Positions 50,662 through 59,514 of a DNA stretch of 64,000 nt are shown here, piece by piece. The notes below the pieces were generated by a model that did not search any database, was not told the DNA's origin, and saw only the letters and a list, made by a program, of their open reading frames with translations. The position numbers and the translations under genes are program-made. The DNA is from Aquipuribacter nitratireducens (GTDB lineage: Bacteria; Actinomycetota; Actinomycetes; Actinomycetales; JBBAYJ01): assembly GCF_037860835.1 (NCBI RefSeq), contig NZ_JBBEOG010000001.1, positions 186,001 to 250,000 of the forward strand, given 5' to 3'. Within the stretch, counting starts at the first letter, position 1; each line of letters opens with the position of its first letter.

Positions 50662-52386
50662 CTCGTGCCGATTTAGTGTGTCGGCCGCTCGATCCCGAGG
50701 GCGTCGATGATGTTGGCGGCGGTGTCGGTGAGTGGGTCGCTGGCGGTGTGTTCGTGGCCGCCGATGGTGACGGTGATCTGCTGCAGCGGGCGTAGGGCCT
50801 GGATGACCTTCCTCACGCTCATGCCGGTGGTGTCTTGCAGGTAGCGGGCGACGGCGAGAGCAGCGGTGACGATGGTGAGGTGGGCCTCGATGGCGTCGCG
50901 GTCGTGGTGGAACACCGGTCGGGCGCGTAGGTCGCTCTTGCTCATGCGGAAGGACGCCTCGACCTGCCACAGCGAGTGGTAGGAGCCGATCACCTCCGCG
51001 GCGGGCATGAGCGTGGCGGGCAGGTTGGTGACGTAGCCCTTCAACCCGACCAGCCGGCGGGCCCGGGCCAGGGCGGCCTCATCGAGGCTGACCGCACCGT
51101 TGGCGGTGGTGACGAACCGTGGGGTCCGGGTGGCTTTCTCCCCGGCGACGACGGCCTTGGCCCGGTTCTCCTGCAGGGTGAGGGTCCGCCCGTCGCGGGC
51201 GGCGCGCTTGGCGGAGTACGACCACACCGCCCGCCACGACCGCTCGTGCTCAGCGTGCGCGCCCGGGTCCCAGACCGGTTCGGCGCGCTTGCGCGGGTCG
51301 TTGCCGGCGCGGGCGGCGGCCGTCGCGGTCCTCGGGGTGATCCTCGGGGTGATGGTGTCGATGACCTGCCCGTCGCTGAACGCGTCGCCGTGCCAGCGGA
51401 AGTGCGAGGCGAGATCGACCGGTGCCTTCGTGACCCGGGAGCCGACGATGAAGCGGAGGTCCGCGGCGTGCAGCTCTCGTAGGTTCGTCGCCGACAGCAT
51501 CCCCGCGTCCGCGACCACGACCATGTCCGCGACGTCGTGGCGGGCCTGGAAGGCGCGGATGACCGGCAGGATCGTGAGCGTCTCCGCCTTGTTGCCCTCG
51601 AACCCGACATCAGCACCAGCCGACCTCGAGCGGGAACCCGGCGCGGTCCACGAGCAGGCCGACGACGACCTGCGGGTCCACGCGGCGTTCCTTGGAGTAC
51701 CCGACCCGGCGCAGGTCGTCTTCCTTCTCTGCCTCGAAGTACAAGGTGGTGACGTCGTACAGCACCAGCGACACGTCGCCGTGGGCGCTGGCGTGGGTGA
51801 AGCACGCCTTCGCGACTTGCCCGCGGTAGTCCCGCTCCTGGCAGCGGGCCAGGGACCGGAACATCGTGCGCAGCGACGCGCGCGGGACACCGAGCTCGTC
51901 GAGGACCCGCAGCGAGTCGGCCTTGCTGGTCGGCTCGACCAGCCGCGCCAGGACCAGCTGCTTGAACGCCTCGTCCGCGAGGACGTCGAAGCCGAGCCGG
52001 GCGTACGCGGTCGACAGCACATGCCACAACAACGCGCTGGACCGGGCGGTGATGACCGCCTGACCCGCCGGGACCGAGCCCACCGCGCCGGCGCTGAGGT
52101 CCAGCTCACCCTGCCCCGGCCTCGCCTCCCGGCGAGCGACCTCCAGCAGCGCCGCCAGCTCCTCGGGCGTGTGCGCGGAGCCCAGGTGCTTCAGCACCTT
52201 GTCACGCCCACCAACCCGCTCGGCGATCTGCACCGCCGTCGCCCCCGACGCCGTCCGGACCTTCCGAACGAACACCACCGGGCGAGGCTACCCACCGCTT
52301 AGTGTGTCGACGCCCGCCCGCCGAGCCCGCTGACCAGCGACGATCCCTCAGCAGCCTCCAAGATCACCGGAAGTGGCACGAGTCAG
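50658..52386 (-). mobile_element. IS1634-type (IS4 superfamily) insertion element
   Basis: Bounded by perfect 12-bp inverted repeats: CTGACTCGTGCC (50658-50669) and GGCACGAGTCAG (52375-52386), 1729 bp in all. It carries one transposase gene on the minus strand, now broken. No clear target-site duplication is visible (GGATGT left, GGCTGA right). Its left repeat contains the current stop codon of the IS110 transposase, so it abuts or entered the right end of that element. Confidence 0.8.
50673..52278 (-). pseudogene. IS1634-type transposase, broken by frameshift
   Basis: The 5' frame (52278 to 51610) encodes the N-terminal part with YDVTTLYFEAEKEDDLRRVGYSK (first DDE Asp) and stops after GFPLEVGWC. 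The 3' frame resumes with FEGNKAETLTILPVIRAF, then VVADAGMLS (second Asp) and LWQVEASFRMSKSDL (Glu). Intact relatives read FPLEVG-CFEGNKAET, so about 13 extra bases near 51603-51616 cause the shift. Both halves otherwise look complete. A programmed frameshift is less likely, because the insertion also disrupts a conserved motif. Confidence 0.82.
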
Positions 52387-52434
52387 GGCTGACGCTGCCC
52401 GGGCGCCCGCGCACGCTTTCGCCACGCTTCCGCG

Positions 52435-53307
52435 TCAGGAGGAGGCATCGGGACTGTCAGGCTCGACGGTTGCCGCCGGCGCCGGGTCGTAAAGAACCTG
52501 CCATTGAGGCTGGTACGTCTTGCGGGTGTCGAGCAGGGCGGCCAGTTCGCCCAGTCGGTACTGCAGGCTCGCCAGGCGCTCGGACTCGGCCGCATCCGGC
52601 TCGTTCAGCGCTTCGTGAAAGTCCTCCAACCATGGAGCGAAGGCCGTGTCGAACTCAGCGACGAAGGACGCGTAACCAAGCATCGGCGTGCCGGAGCCGT
52701 CTGGGCGCAGCAACTCGGCGACGGCTCTCTGCTCTTCTCGCCACACCATGAAGCGCTTGTTGTCGAGATTGTCGTCACTCATTACTCGACCGATCTCGCG
52801 GAGAGCACCTGAAACGGAGCGGGTGGCCCCGGACGCCTCGAATGCCAGCATGTGGACGTCGTCATACAGGGACTCGACGACGCACCAGTACCTCGCGAAG
52901 CGGTAAAGGGTGCTGAGTCGAGCGGTCTTCGCGTGTCGCGAGTGCGGAGCCGGATGGACGTAGGCCTCAAGGAGGCGATCCGCTCTGATGTTGCGAATGC
53001 GCCGACCCAGGTCGAGTGTCGCGAGGAGTAGCGGCTCTCGGTGTCTGTCGAGCTCTCCGAGAGCACCCTGCCGTCGCTCCTCCGCGTTCCTGCGCCTTGT
53101 CAGTTCATCCTTGAGTCGCTCGAGTTCCCGGTTCTGCTCTCCCTTGACGGCCTCGAGCGACCGCTGTGCCTCCTCCGCCTTTGCTGCTGCACGCCTTGAG
53201 CCGATCAGGCCCACGACGGCGACCACCGCCGATCCCAGTGCGGCGACGACCGCGACCCCTGCCGACGCCAGGGCGCCGACGATCGCCGCTAGGACCTCAG
53301 GCTCCAC
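52435..53307 (-). CDS. Membrane-anchored coiled-coil protein of unknown function
   Basis: 290 residues. A hydrophobic N-terminal helix (about 5-37, Ala/Val-rich) is followed by a Lys/Glu/Arg-rich coiled coil (about 38-90) and a helical domain of about 170 residues with RFARYWCVVESLYDDVHMLAFEA and YASFVAEFDTAF. No enzyme motif. Such small membrane-plus-helical proteins are often found in accessory regions. It lies just beyond the IS1634-type right repeat. GTG start. Confidence 0.7.
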   Translation of the reverse strand: MEPEVLAAIVGALASAGVAVVAALGSAVVAVVGLIGSRRAAAKAEEAQRSLEAVKGEQNRELERLKDELTRRRNAEERRQGALGELDRHREPLLLATLDLGRRIRNIRADRLLEAYVHPAPHSRHAKTARLSTLYRFARYWCVVESLYDDVHMLAFEASGATRSVSGALREIGRVMSDDNLDNKRFMVWREEQRAVAELLRPDGSGTPMLGYASFVAEFDTAFAPWLEDFHEALNEPDAAESERLASLQYRLGELAALLDTRKTYQPQWQVLYDPAPAATVEPDSPDASS

Positions 53308-53394
53308 GGCTCAATGGCACACCCCGGCCGTGGTCGAGTCAACGGCTTCAGGCGAACGCGGGACAGGGACCGTGCGTAGGAGGACGCTGATCTC

Positions 53395-54291
53395 GTGAGG
53401 ACGACACATCGGTCGAATCACCTCGACCGTCTGTACTTCTCCCAGGACAGCTGGGCGCGCCGACGCGAACGGTGGGTAGGCCGCGCGGACCGCCAAGGCA
53501 GCTTCGCTCGGGGCAATGACGAGATCGTCCAGGAGGCCGTGGCCGACGAGGAGTCGGGCCTCCGCGTAGTGCTCAACTTGGGGGTACACGCGCTGCTCCG
53601 CTTGCTGCCTGACGGCCGCTACGTGAATCTCTACGAACGACCAGTCATTGGCGGATCGCCTCGACGACCTTCCCCGTCCCGCCGGCAAGTCGATCACTTG
53701 TTTGGGCTGGTCGGGCGGGACACGTACTTCGCGGCGGTGGCTCTCGGCGGTGCCGGGGTGCGGTTCTATGGCGAGTACTGCCTCGTGTTGCATCTCGACG
53801 AGATTGATGACGACCCGCAGATTGTCGACAGGGATTCCTACGACGTGCTCCTGCCTCCGCTTGCCGAGCAGTCGGATAAGCACGCGGTCGTCGCGGCGAT
53901 CACCGGTCGGTGGCAGCGCGACCGTCATGACATCGTCGCTCTGAAGGTCCTGCCCGAGATCACGCACCTGCGCAACCTCGTCACGACCGGGACGGTCAGC
54001 GAACTGGTCCTCAAGGACCAGGAGTTCATCGAGGTGCATCTACGCCCCGGAAAGTCGGGAAGTGATGAGAGAGGCGGCTTCGGGCGGAAGCAGGTGCTCG
54101 AGGTCCGTCAGTCGCCCGACGAAGTTGCCGTCGCAGCCCGGATCGTAGAGAGGGAGCGCGCTGGCGAGGTGCTGCCTGCCGTAGACGACGAATGGATGCT
54201 CAGGAGAGAGTCCGCTGAACGCGTTCTCGCTCGCGCCGGTGTGCCCGTCCGAGTCGTCACTACCCACGGACGAGGTTATCAATGGAAGTAG
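53395..54291 (+). CDS. Unrecognised accessory protein, first of a coupled pair
   Basis: 298 residues; I do not recognise the family. Visible features: a basic N-terminus, a central segment RVVLNLGVHALLRLLPDGRYVNLYE, and GGAGVRFYGEYCLVLHLDEIDDD followed by YDVLLPPL. The repeated beta-strand pattern with Tyr/Glu could suit an ADP-ribosyltransferase-like or similar small enzyme fold, but no catalytic set can be confirmed. No signal peptide. Its stop overlaps the next gene's ATG by 10 bp. Base composition is less GC-rich than in the core genes, consistent with transfer. Confidence 0.7.
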   Translation: MRTTHRSNHLDRLYFSQDSWARRRERWVGRADRQGSFARGNDEIVQEAVADEESGLRVVLNLGVHALLRLLPDGRYVNLYERPVIGGSPRRPSPSRRQVDHLFGLVGRDTYFAAVALGGAGVRFYGEYCLVLHLDEIDDDPQIVDRDSYDVLLPPLAEQSDKHAVVAAITGRWQRDRHDIVALKVLPEITHLRNLVTTGTVSELVLKDQEFIEVHLRPGKSGSDERGGFGRKQVLEVRQSPDEVAVAARIVERERAGEVLPAVDDEWMLRRESAERVLARAGVPVRVVTTHGRGYQWK

Positions 54292-55550
54292 CTAGGCCGC
54301 TTCCCTGGGTGATCGACGCTTGGGCCGTGCACGACGGGAAGGTCTTCGCATCCAGGCGCCCGCTTGACTCGATAGATGCGGACGTGACGGTCTTTCTGTC
54401 GGTACCGGACCTCGAGGCTGTCCCTGTGGGCAGGATCTCGACGGCTCTTCGAGCTGTGCGTAGCGGCTTCCAGGCGGGACTTCGAGATGCGGAAGGGAAT
54501 GAGATCGCCTTCTCGAACCTGGGCCAGCTGCGTGCGCTTGTGAGTCGTGCCTATCTCGCTGCAGGGCTAGGCCCCGAAGCTCCTGGTGCTGTCGCCGGTC
54601 CGCTACCGGCTCCGGACAGGGGTCCGGGAGCGGGTTCGGCACTGCTTGAGTCGATGGCCCCCGAGTACCCCCCTTGGTCAGATGAGATGCACTTTCCCGG
54701 TCATGCTCCGGAGAGACTTGATCAGGCGGTGGCTCTTTATGCGGCAGCAGTGATCCTCGAGTTCGAGGAGCTGTTCTTCGACGACCTCGCTCCGTCGTTG
54801 ATCCGCGGTTTCGTCCAGTTCGTCGAGGCAGTATTGGGAAGCGGTATCGTTCCTGACATCCTCTTCACCGAAGCGGTCGACTGGATGCGAGACGAAGCGG
54901 ACATCCACGGTCTCGCACGATCAATACCATCGGCCACATGGCCCGCGGCTCTGGGTCAAGCCGCGGAGAACCGTGGCTGGGGCGGCTTGGCGCATGCCTG
55001 TTCTCGCATCGTTGATGCGTTCCCGCCCGGAGCCGTGACCACGCTCGGGACCAATTACGGCCACCTTGTCATCCATCGCCCAGGGGATCTTGTCAGTCTG
55101 GAGTCGCGAGGCTTGTTGGCGGTCGTCCCAGGTCCCCGTCCGACGGCTTACCGCCGTTGGCCATGCTCTCGCCTCGCCGAATTGGCGTTGATTCCTCAGA
55201 TTGACTCGCGCTTCTGGGAAGGAGCGCGGACCACGCTGGATCTGGCGCCAGCGACTTTGGCGGTGGCGCTCCGTTCGCCAAGGCGGCTCGGGGTGCTGGA
55301 TGGCGAGGTGTCCCCCGCTGGGGCTGCCTTCGCCCGACTCCGTCCTCGCCTTGACGCACCCTCGTGTCCGAAAGCTGCCGAGTCGGCACTACACGGCTTC
55401 ATCGATGCGTGTCTGGCTGGTCGCGCGAGCGGCGAACCCGATCCCGAACCGCCCTCGCGGCCGTCGACAGATGGCTTGCGCGCGAAGCGCAGCTCTGCTC
55501 CACAGAGTGACGAAGTCCGACGGCATGACGGACCAAGTGCTCTGGCCTGA
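54282..55550 (+). CDS. Unrecognised accessory protein, second of a coupled pair
   Basis: 422 residues; no family recognised. The N-terminus (PLPWVIDAWAVHDGKVFASRR) and a helical middle region (LILEFEELFFDDLAPSLIRGFVQFVEAVLG-type segment, about 155-190) lead to a disordered Pro/Ser/Arg-rich tail of about 50 residues. It is translated from an ATG inside the end of the preceding gene. AT-richer codons appear often here (AAG, GAT, TTG, CTT), unlike neighbouring core genes. Possibly a partner or immunity protein of the preceding gene; this is only positional. Confidence 0.65.
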   Translation: MEVARPLPWVIDAWAVHDGKVFASRRPLDSIDADVTVFLSVPDLEAVPVGRISTALRAVRSGFQAGLRDAEGNEIAFSNLGQLRALVSRAYLAAGLGPEAPGAVAGPLPAPDRGPGAGSALLESMAPEYPPWSDEMHFPGHAPERLDQAVALYAAAVILEFEELFFDDLAPSLIRGFVQFVEAVLGSGIVPDILFTEAVDWMRDEADIHGLARSIPSATWPAALGQAAENRGWGGLAHACSRIVDAFPPGAVTTLGTNYGHLVIHRPGDLVSLESRGLLAVVPGPRPTAYRRWPCSRLAELALIPQIDSRFWEGARTTLDLAPATLAVALRSPRRLGVLDGEVSPAGAAFARLRPRLDAPSCPKAAESALHGFIDACLAGRASGEPDPEPPSRPSTDGLRAKRSSAPQSDEVRRHDGPSALA

Positions 55551-55710
55551 GGCATTCGTCAGCAGGGACTTGCGGCGGCCAGGCAGGCACGCACCGACGT
55601 CATTGCCGTGCGAAGCGAGTCGGCGCGCTCACACCAGGGCGCTGGGTGCGATGTGTTCCCTCTCAGTGACTCACGCGTGAACGACCCGGCGGGGTGGTGC
55701 GGCCGCGCCG

Positions 55711-56313
55711 GTGTCGGTGGCCCGTGGGACGGTTCTCGTCGTGGCCGAGCAGGCAGAGGACCTCGTCGTCGCCGACGTCGAGGCGTGGCGGGCGTGGCTG
55801 GCGGACAACGTCGACCTCCAGCCGGGCGTGTGGCTGGTCCTCGCGAAGAAGGGGACCACGAGCCCGACGAGCCTCACGTACCAGCAGGCGCTCGAGGAGG
55901 CGCTGTGCCAGGGCTGGATCGACGGGCAGACCAGGCGCTTCGACGACGCGACGTACAGGCAGCGCTTCACGCCACGGCGGAAGCGCAGCCTGTGGTCGCA
56001 GCGGAACGTCGGCATCGTCGCCCGGCTCGTCGAGGAGGGCCGCATGCAGCCGAACGGTCTCGCCGAGGTCGCGCGCGCGAAGGCCGACGGCCGCTGGGAC
56101 GCCGCCTACGCCGGCCCCGCGACGATCGAGATGCCCGACGACCTCGCCGCCGCGCTCGCCGCCGAGCCCGCGGCGCAGCGGTTCTACGACTCCCTCGGCA
56201 AGCAGGGCCGCTTCGCCGTCATGGCGCGGGTGACGACCGCCCTCACGCCCGAGACGCGGGCGCGTCGGATCGAGCGGCTCGTCGCGGGCCTCGCGGCGGG
56301 CAAGGCGCCGTAG
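55711..56313 (+). CDS. YdeI/OmpD-associated family protein
   Basis: About 200 residues. Family features: DVEAWRAWLADNVDLQPGVWLVLAKKG, LTYQQALEEALCQGWIDGQTRRFDDATYRQRFTPRRKRSLWSQRN (the conserved CxGWIDG and RxTPR motifs), and a C-terminal PPDLAAAL-like segment (MPDDLAAALAAEPAAQRFYDSL). The family is linked to bacteriocin or peptide resistance by name only; biochemical role unknown. GTG 55711 and GTG 55741 are both possible starts and neither has a strong ribosome-binding site. The 160 bp before it hold nothing I can identify. Confidence 0.88.
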   Translation: MSVARGTVLVVAEQAEDLVVADVEAWRAWLADNVDLQPGVWLVLAKKGTTSPTSLTYQQALEEALCQGWIDGQTRRFDDATYRQRFTPRRKRSLWSQRNVGIVARLVEEGRMQPNGLAEVARAKADGRWDAAYAGPATIEMPDDLAAALAAEPAAQRFYDSLGKQGRFAVMARVTTALTPETRARRIERLVAGLAAGKAP

Positions 56314-56865
56314 TCAGTCCGGTCGCAGCCCGCGCAGCACCACCCGCAGGTAGCGCTCCTGCGCGCGACCCGTCGGGTCGTCCGGCACCTGCGCGAGCAC
56401 GACGGCGAGGTCCTCCGTCGTGACGTCGGGCCGCAGCGCTCCCGCGTCCTGCGCCAGCGCGAGCACCCTGCCCACAGCGGCCTCCGCGCGACGCGTCGCC
56501 GCGGTGAGCGTCTCGCCGCCTGCGCCGTCGGGGCGGAGGAGAGCCGCGGCGGCCTTCACCGCCTTGTCCGCCTGGTAGCTGCGGGCCACCTGCTGGACGA
56601 GGTCCTCGACCACCTCCCACGCCGGCGCGCCCGCCTCGAGCGCGGCGGCGCTCGCCTCGGCCCGGTCGGCGATCGCGACGACGGAGTCCTCGACCACGGC
56701 GGCGACGAGCGCCTCCTTCGTGCCGAAGTGCCGGTACAGCGTGCCGACGGCGACACCGGCCTCGGTGGCGACGTCGTCCATCCGCACGGCGGCGCCGTCC
56801 CGGGCGACGAGCCGGCGGGCGGTCTCGAGCACGCGGGTGCGGTTGCGGACGGCGTCGCTGCGCAC
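56314..56865 (-). CDS. TetR-family regulator
   Basis: 183 residues. The helix-turn-helix reads VRMDDVATEAGVAVGTLYRHFGTKEALVAAVVED near the N-terminus; the rest is the variable ligand domain. It is divergent from an SDR dehydrogenase gene with a strong palindrome between them and should repress both. GTG 56865 is preceded by AAGGAGG (spacing short, 3 nt); ATG 56883 upstream is in frame. The start choice is therefore uncertain by six codons. Confidence 0.9.
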   Translation of the reverse strand: MRSDAVRNRTRVLETARRLVARDGAAVRMDDVATEAGVAVGTLYRHFGTKEALVAAVVEDSVVAIADRAEASAAALEAGAPAWEVVEDLVQQVARSYQADKAVKAAAALLRPDGAGGETLTAATRRAEAAVGRVLALAQDAGALRPDVTTEDLAVVLAQVPDDPTGRAQERYLRVVLRGLRPD

Positions 56866-56883
56866 AGGCCTCCTTGACAACAT

Positions 56884-56914
56884 GAACCATGGTTCCGCAT
56901 CCTTTTTCGGAACC
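56884..56914. promoter_or_regulatory. TetR operator between divergent genes
   Basis: A perfect 12-bp palindrome GAACCATGGTTC (56884-56895) overlaps a second inverted repeat, GGTTCCG (56891-56897) with CGGAACC (56908-56914). Three GGTTC/GAACC half-sites in 31 bp fit binding of one or two TetR dimers and control of both genes. Confidence 0.7.
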
Positions 56915-56944
56915 AGCATTCACCTTAGTGGAAGGGACCTCACC

Positions 56945-57883
56945 ATGGCGCGATGGACGCTCGACGACGCCCCCCGGCAGGACGGCCGGCTCGCGGTCGT
57001 CACCGGAGGCAACGACGGACTCGGCCTCGAGACCGCCCTCAGCCTCGCGACGCTCGGCGCCCGCGTCGTGCTCGCGTGCCGCACGACCGCGAAGGGCGAG
57101 GCGGCCGCGACCCGCATCCGCGAGCGGGTGCCCGGTGCGGACGTCACCGTCCGCCGGCTCGACCTCGCCTCCCTCGCGAGCGTCGAGGCGTTCGCCGCCG
57201 ACCTGCTGCGCGACGAGCCGCGCCTCGACCTGCTCATCGACAACGCCGGCATCATGGCCGTCGACGAGGGGCGGACCGAGGACGGCTTCGAGCTCCAGCT
57301 CGGCACCAACCACCTCGGCCACTTCGCCCTCACCCTGCGGCTGCTGCCTGCGCTGCTCGCGACGCCCGGGTCGCGGGTCGCGACGATATCGAGCGTGGGG
57401 CACCGGCGGGGCCGGCTCGCGCTCGACGACCTCATGGGGGACGTGCGCGGCTACGACCGCTGGCGGGCGTACTTCCAGTCGAAGCTCGCGAACCTCCTCT
57501 TCACCGCCGAGCTGCAGCGTCGCCTTGCCGCCGTGGGGGCCGGCACCATCGCCGTCGCGGCGCACCCCGGTGGCTCCCGGACGGACCTCGGCACCGAGGG
57601 GACGGGCCTCAGCAACCGGTTGTCGACCGCGGTGGCGGCCGTCCTCACGCAGTCCGCGCGGGTCGGGGCCCTGCCGATGCTGCGTGCGGCGGTCGCGCCG
57701 GACGTCGTGGGCGGGGAGTACTACGGCCCGCGCCTCGGCCTGGTCGGCCACCCGGTCCGCGAGACGCCGTCGCGGCGGGCGAGGGACGCCGACGACGCCG
57801 CGGCGCTGTGGGAGGCGTCGGAGCGGCTGACCGGCGTGACGTGGGCCGCCGTGGTCCCGCCCGCCCGGGACCTCGCGCGCTGA
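56945..57883 (+). CDS. Short-chain dehydrogenase/reductase (retinol dehydrogenase-like)
   Basis: 312 residues, NADP(H)-dependent Rossmann enzyme. Motifs: VVTGGNDGLGLETA (cofactor glycine motif), VVLACRTTAKGEAA (NADP-preferring Arg), LDLLIDNAGIM, ATISSVGHRRG (catalytic Ser) and YFQSKLANLLF (YxxxK). The HPGGSRTDLG segment follows as in retinol/protochlorophyllide-type SDRs. Substrate unknown. ATG 56945 follows GGAAGGGA. Likely induced when the TetR ligand, perhaps its substrate, is present. Confidence 0.92.
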   Translation: MARWTLDDAPRQDGRLAVVTGGNDGLGLETALSLATLGARVVLACRTTAKGEAAATRIRERVPGADVTVRRLDLASLASVEAFAADLLRDEPRLDLLIDNAGIMAVDEGRTEDGFELQLGTNHLGHFALTLRLLPALLATPGSRVATISSVGHRRGRLALDDLMGDVRGYDRWRAYFQSKLANLLFTAELQRRLAAVGAGTIAVAAHPGGSRTDLGTEGTGLSNRLSTAVAAVLTQSARVGALPMLRAAVAPDVVGGEYYGPRLGLVGHPVRETPSRRARDADDAAALWEASERLTGVTWAAVVPPARDLAR

Positions 57884-57908
57884 CGGGGTGGGTGTCCGGG
57901 CTCGGCGC

Positions 57909-57922
57909 TAGCGTGCGGCGGC
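57909..57922 (+). promoter_or_regulatory. Leaderless-type -10 box
   Basis: TAGCGT (57909-57914) is 8 nt before ATG 57923. Confidence 0.45.
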
Positions 57923-58498
57923 ATGACGCACGTGCTGCTGTTCCACCACGCCCTCGGGCTGACGCCCGGCCTGCTCGGCTTCGCCGACACGCTGCGCGCG
58001 GACGGCCACGAGGTCACGACGCCCGACCTGTTCGACGGCCGGACGTTCGCGACCGTGGAGGAGGGCGTCGCCTTCGCCTCCGAGGCCGGGTTCGGCGCGC
58101 TCACGGAGCGGGGGGTGCGGGCGGCCGACGACCTGCCGGACGACCTCGTGTACGCCGGGGTGTCGCTCGGCGTCATGCCCGCGCAGCAGCTCGCGCAGAC
58201 CCGGGCCGGTGCCCGCGGGGCGCTGCTCCTCGAGGCGGCCGTACCGACCTCCGAGTTCGGTGCCTGGCCCGTCGGGCTGCCGGTGCAGGTGCACGGCATG
58301 GACGCCGACCCGTACTTCGCCGAGGAGGACCTGCCCGCCGCGCGGGCCCTCGTCGAGGAGGCCGGGTCGGCCGGCGAGCTGTTCCTCTACCCGGGCGGCG
58401 GGCACCTGTTCCTCGACCCGTCGTCGCCGGCGTACGACGCGACGGCCGCCGAGCTCGCGACCGAGCGCATCCGCGGGTTCCTCCGCGCTCTGTCCTGA
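57923..58498 (+). CDS. Dienelactone hydrolase family protein
   Basis: 191-residue alpha/beta hydrolase. It begins HVLLFHHALGLTPGL with the oxyanion region, has the nucleophile elbow YAGVSLGVMPAQ, DPYFAEEDLP near the acid residue, and a late LYPGGGHLFLD supplying the catalytic His. The nucleophile is Ser (GVSLG) where classical dienelactone hydrolase has Cys, so esterase activity on a different substrate is likely. ATG 57923 follows a TAGCGT box. Confidence 0.85.
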   Translation: MTHVLLFHHALGLTPGLLGFADTLRADGHEVTTPDLFDGRTFATVEEGVAFASEAGFGALTERGVRAADDLPDDLVYAGVSLGVMPAQQLAQTRAGARGALLLEAAVPTSEFGAWPVGLPVQVHGMDADPYFAEEDLPAARALVEEAGSAGELFLYPGGGHLFLDPSSPAYDATAAELATERIRGFLRALS

Positions 58499-58506
58499 CA
58501 GCAGCG

Positions 58507-59199
58507 TCACGGCAGCAGCAGGACGGCACCGAGCACCGCGCCGCCGACCGTCACCGCGAGGAGGAGCAGCAGCCACAGCAACCGCGGGACGCCGGTGACG
58601 CTCGCGAGCTGCGCGGGGTCCGACCGGGGGTCGCGGCGCGCGGAGCCGCCGAACAGCTCGAGCACCGTCCGCGGGGCGGTGAGCAGCAGCGTCCACACGA
58701 GCAGCAGCGCCACCCAGCCGACGACCGTCGGCGGCAGGAACCAGCTCGCGGCCGCGACGGCCCCACCGAGTGCGAGGAGGACGAGCAGCCCGTAGAGGTT
58801 GCCGACGGCGAGCACGAGCACCGTCGCGGCGAGCACGAGCGCCCACAGCAGTCCCGCGGCGTACCCGGCGGCCACGGCGGCGGCACCCGCGACGCCGACG
58901 ACCGACGGCGCGGGATAGCCCGCGAGCAGCGTCGCGACCATGCCCGGTCCGCTCGGGCGACCGCGCGAGAGCGTGACGCCGGACGCGTCGGCGTGCAGCC
59001 GGATGCCGCTGACCCGGCGTCCGACGCACACGGCGACGACCGCGTGACCGGCCTCGTGGACGACCGTCACCGCCTGCCGAACGAGGGGCACCTGCGCGAG
59101 CGCGAGGGCGACTCCGGCGACGACGAGGACCACGACCAGGCCGGGCGGTGCCGCGGCCGTGAGGGCGTCGGACCAGATCTCACGCAGGGCGTCGGTCAC
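58507..59199 (-). CDS. M50-like membrane metallopeptidase
   Basis: 230 residues, about five hydrophobic helices. The zinc motif HEAGHAVVAVCVG sits at the end of the first helix bundle, as in site-2-type M50 peptidases; a second-ligand Asp is not clearly placed, and NLYGLLVLLALGG may stand for the usual NxxPxxPLDG region without the DG. The protein could be active or a scaffold (B-type). Its GTG start overlaps the stop of the truncated gene next to it, showing it was once the second gene of an operon whose first gene is now lost. Confidence 0.8.
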   Translation of the reverse strand: MTDALREIWSDALTAAAPPGLVVVLVVAGVALALAQVPLVRQAVTVVHEAGHAVVAVCVGRRVSGIRLHADASGVTLSRGRPSGPGMVATLLAGYPAPSVVGVAGAAAVAAGYAAGLLWALVLAATVLVLAVGNLYGLLVLLALGGAVAAASWFLPPTVVGWVALLLVWTLLLTAPRTVLELFGGSARRDPRSDPAQLASVTGVPRLLWLLLLLAVTVGGAVLGAVLLLP

Positions 59200-59428
59200 G
59201 GGACCGAGGGTGCCGCGGCGAGACGGAACACGTACGCGAAGGCGTCCCGTGTGTACGCGATACCGCGCCCGCTGCGCCGGATGGCAGCGACCGGCTCGAT
59301 GTCAGGGTCGAGCGCCGCCACGCTCGCGTCGCCGTGGCTCGCGTTGGCGAGCAGGAGCCCGCCGGGTGCGAGGTAGGCCCGGCAGGCGTCCCAGACGAGT
59401 CCCGCGTACAGCGAGACGACGGGGTCAG
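59196..59428 (-). pseudogene. C-terminal fragment of a methyltransferase-like protein
   Basis: About 75 codons reading VSLYAGLVWDACRAYLAPGG, LLANASHGDASVAALDP and ending FAYVFRLAAAPSVP. The APGG-LLANASHGD stretch resembles the last strands of a SAM-dependent methyltransferase fold. The N-terminal two thirds are missing; the fragment ends where the MntA-HepT locus begins, suggesting insertion or deletion at about 59430-59480. The stop codon overlaps the M50 gene start. Confidence 0.55.
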
Positions 59429-59501
59429 CTGCTGCGGCGGTAGCCCGCCCACTCTCGCTCTCGACGCGTCTGTCGATCGGCCCGATGGTCGTCCGCGTGC
59501 G

Positions 59502-59514
59502 TAGTCTCGTGCTC
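59502..59514 (+). promoter_or_regulatory. Leaderless-type -10 box of mntA
   Basis: TAGTCT (59502-59507) lies 7 nt before ATG 59515. Confidence 0.5.

Noticed and set aside
50673-52309. TTAGTGTGTCG present at both ends of the IS1634-type element (50673-50683 and 52299-52309) as its terminal repeat
   Set aside because: The two copies have the same orientation and lie inside the true 12-bp inverted repeats; at most a subterminal repeat or chance.
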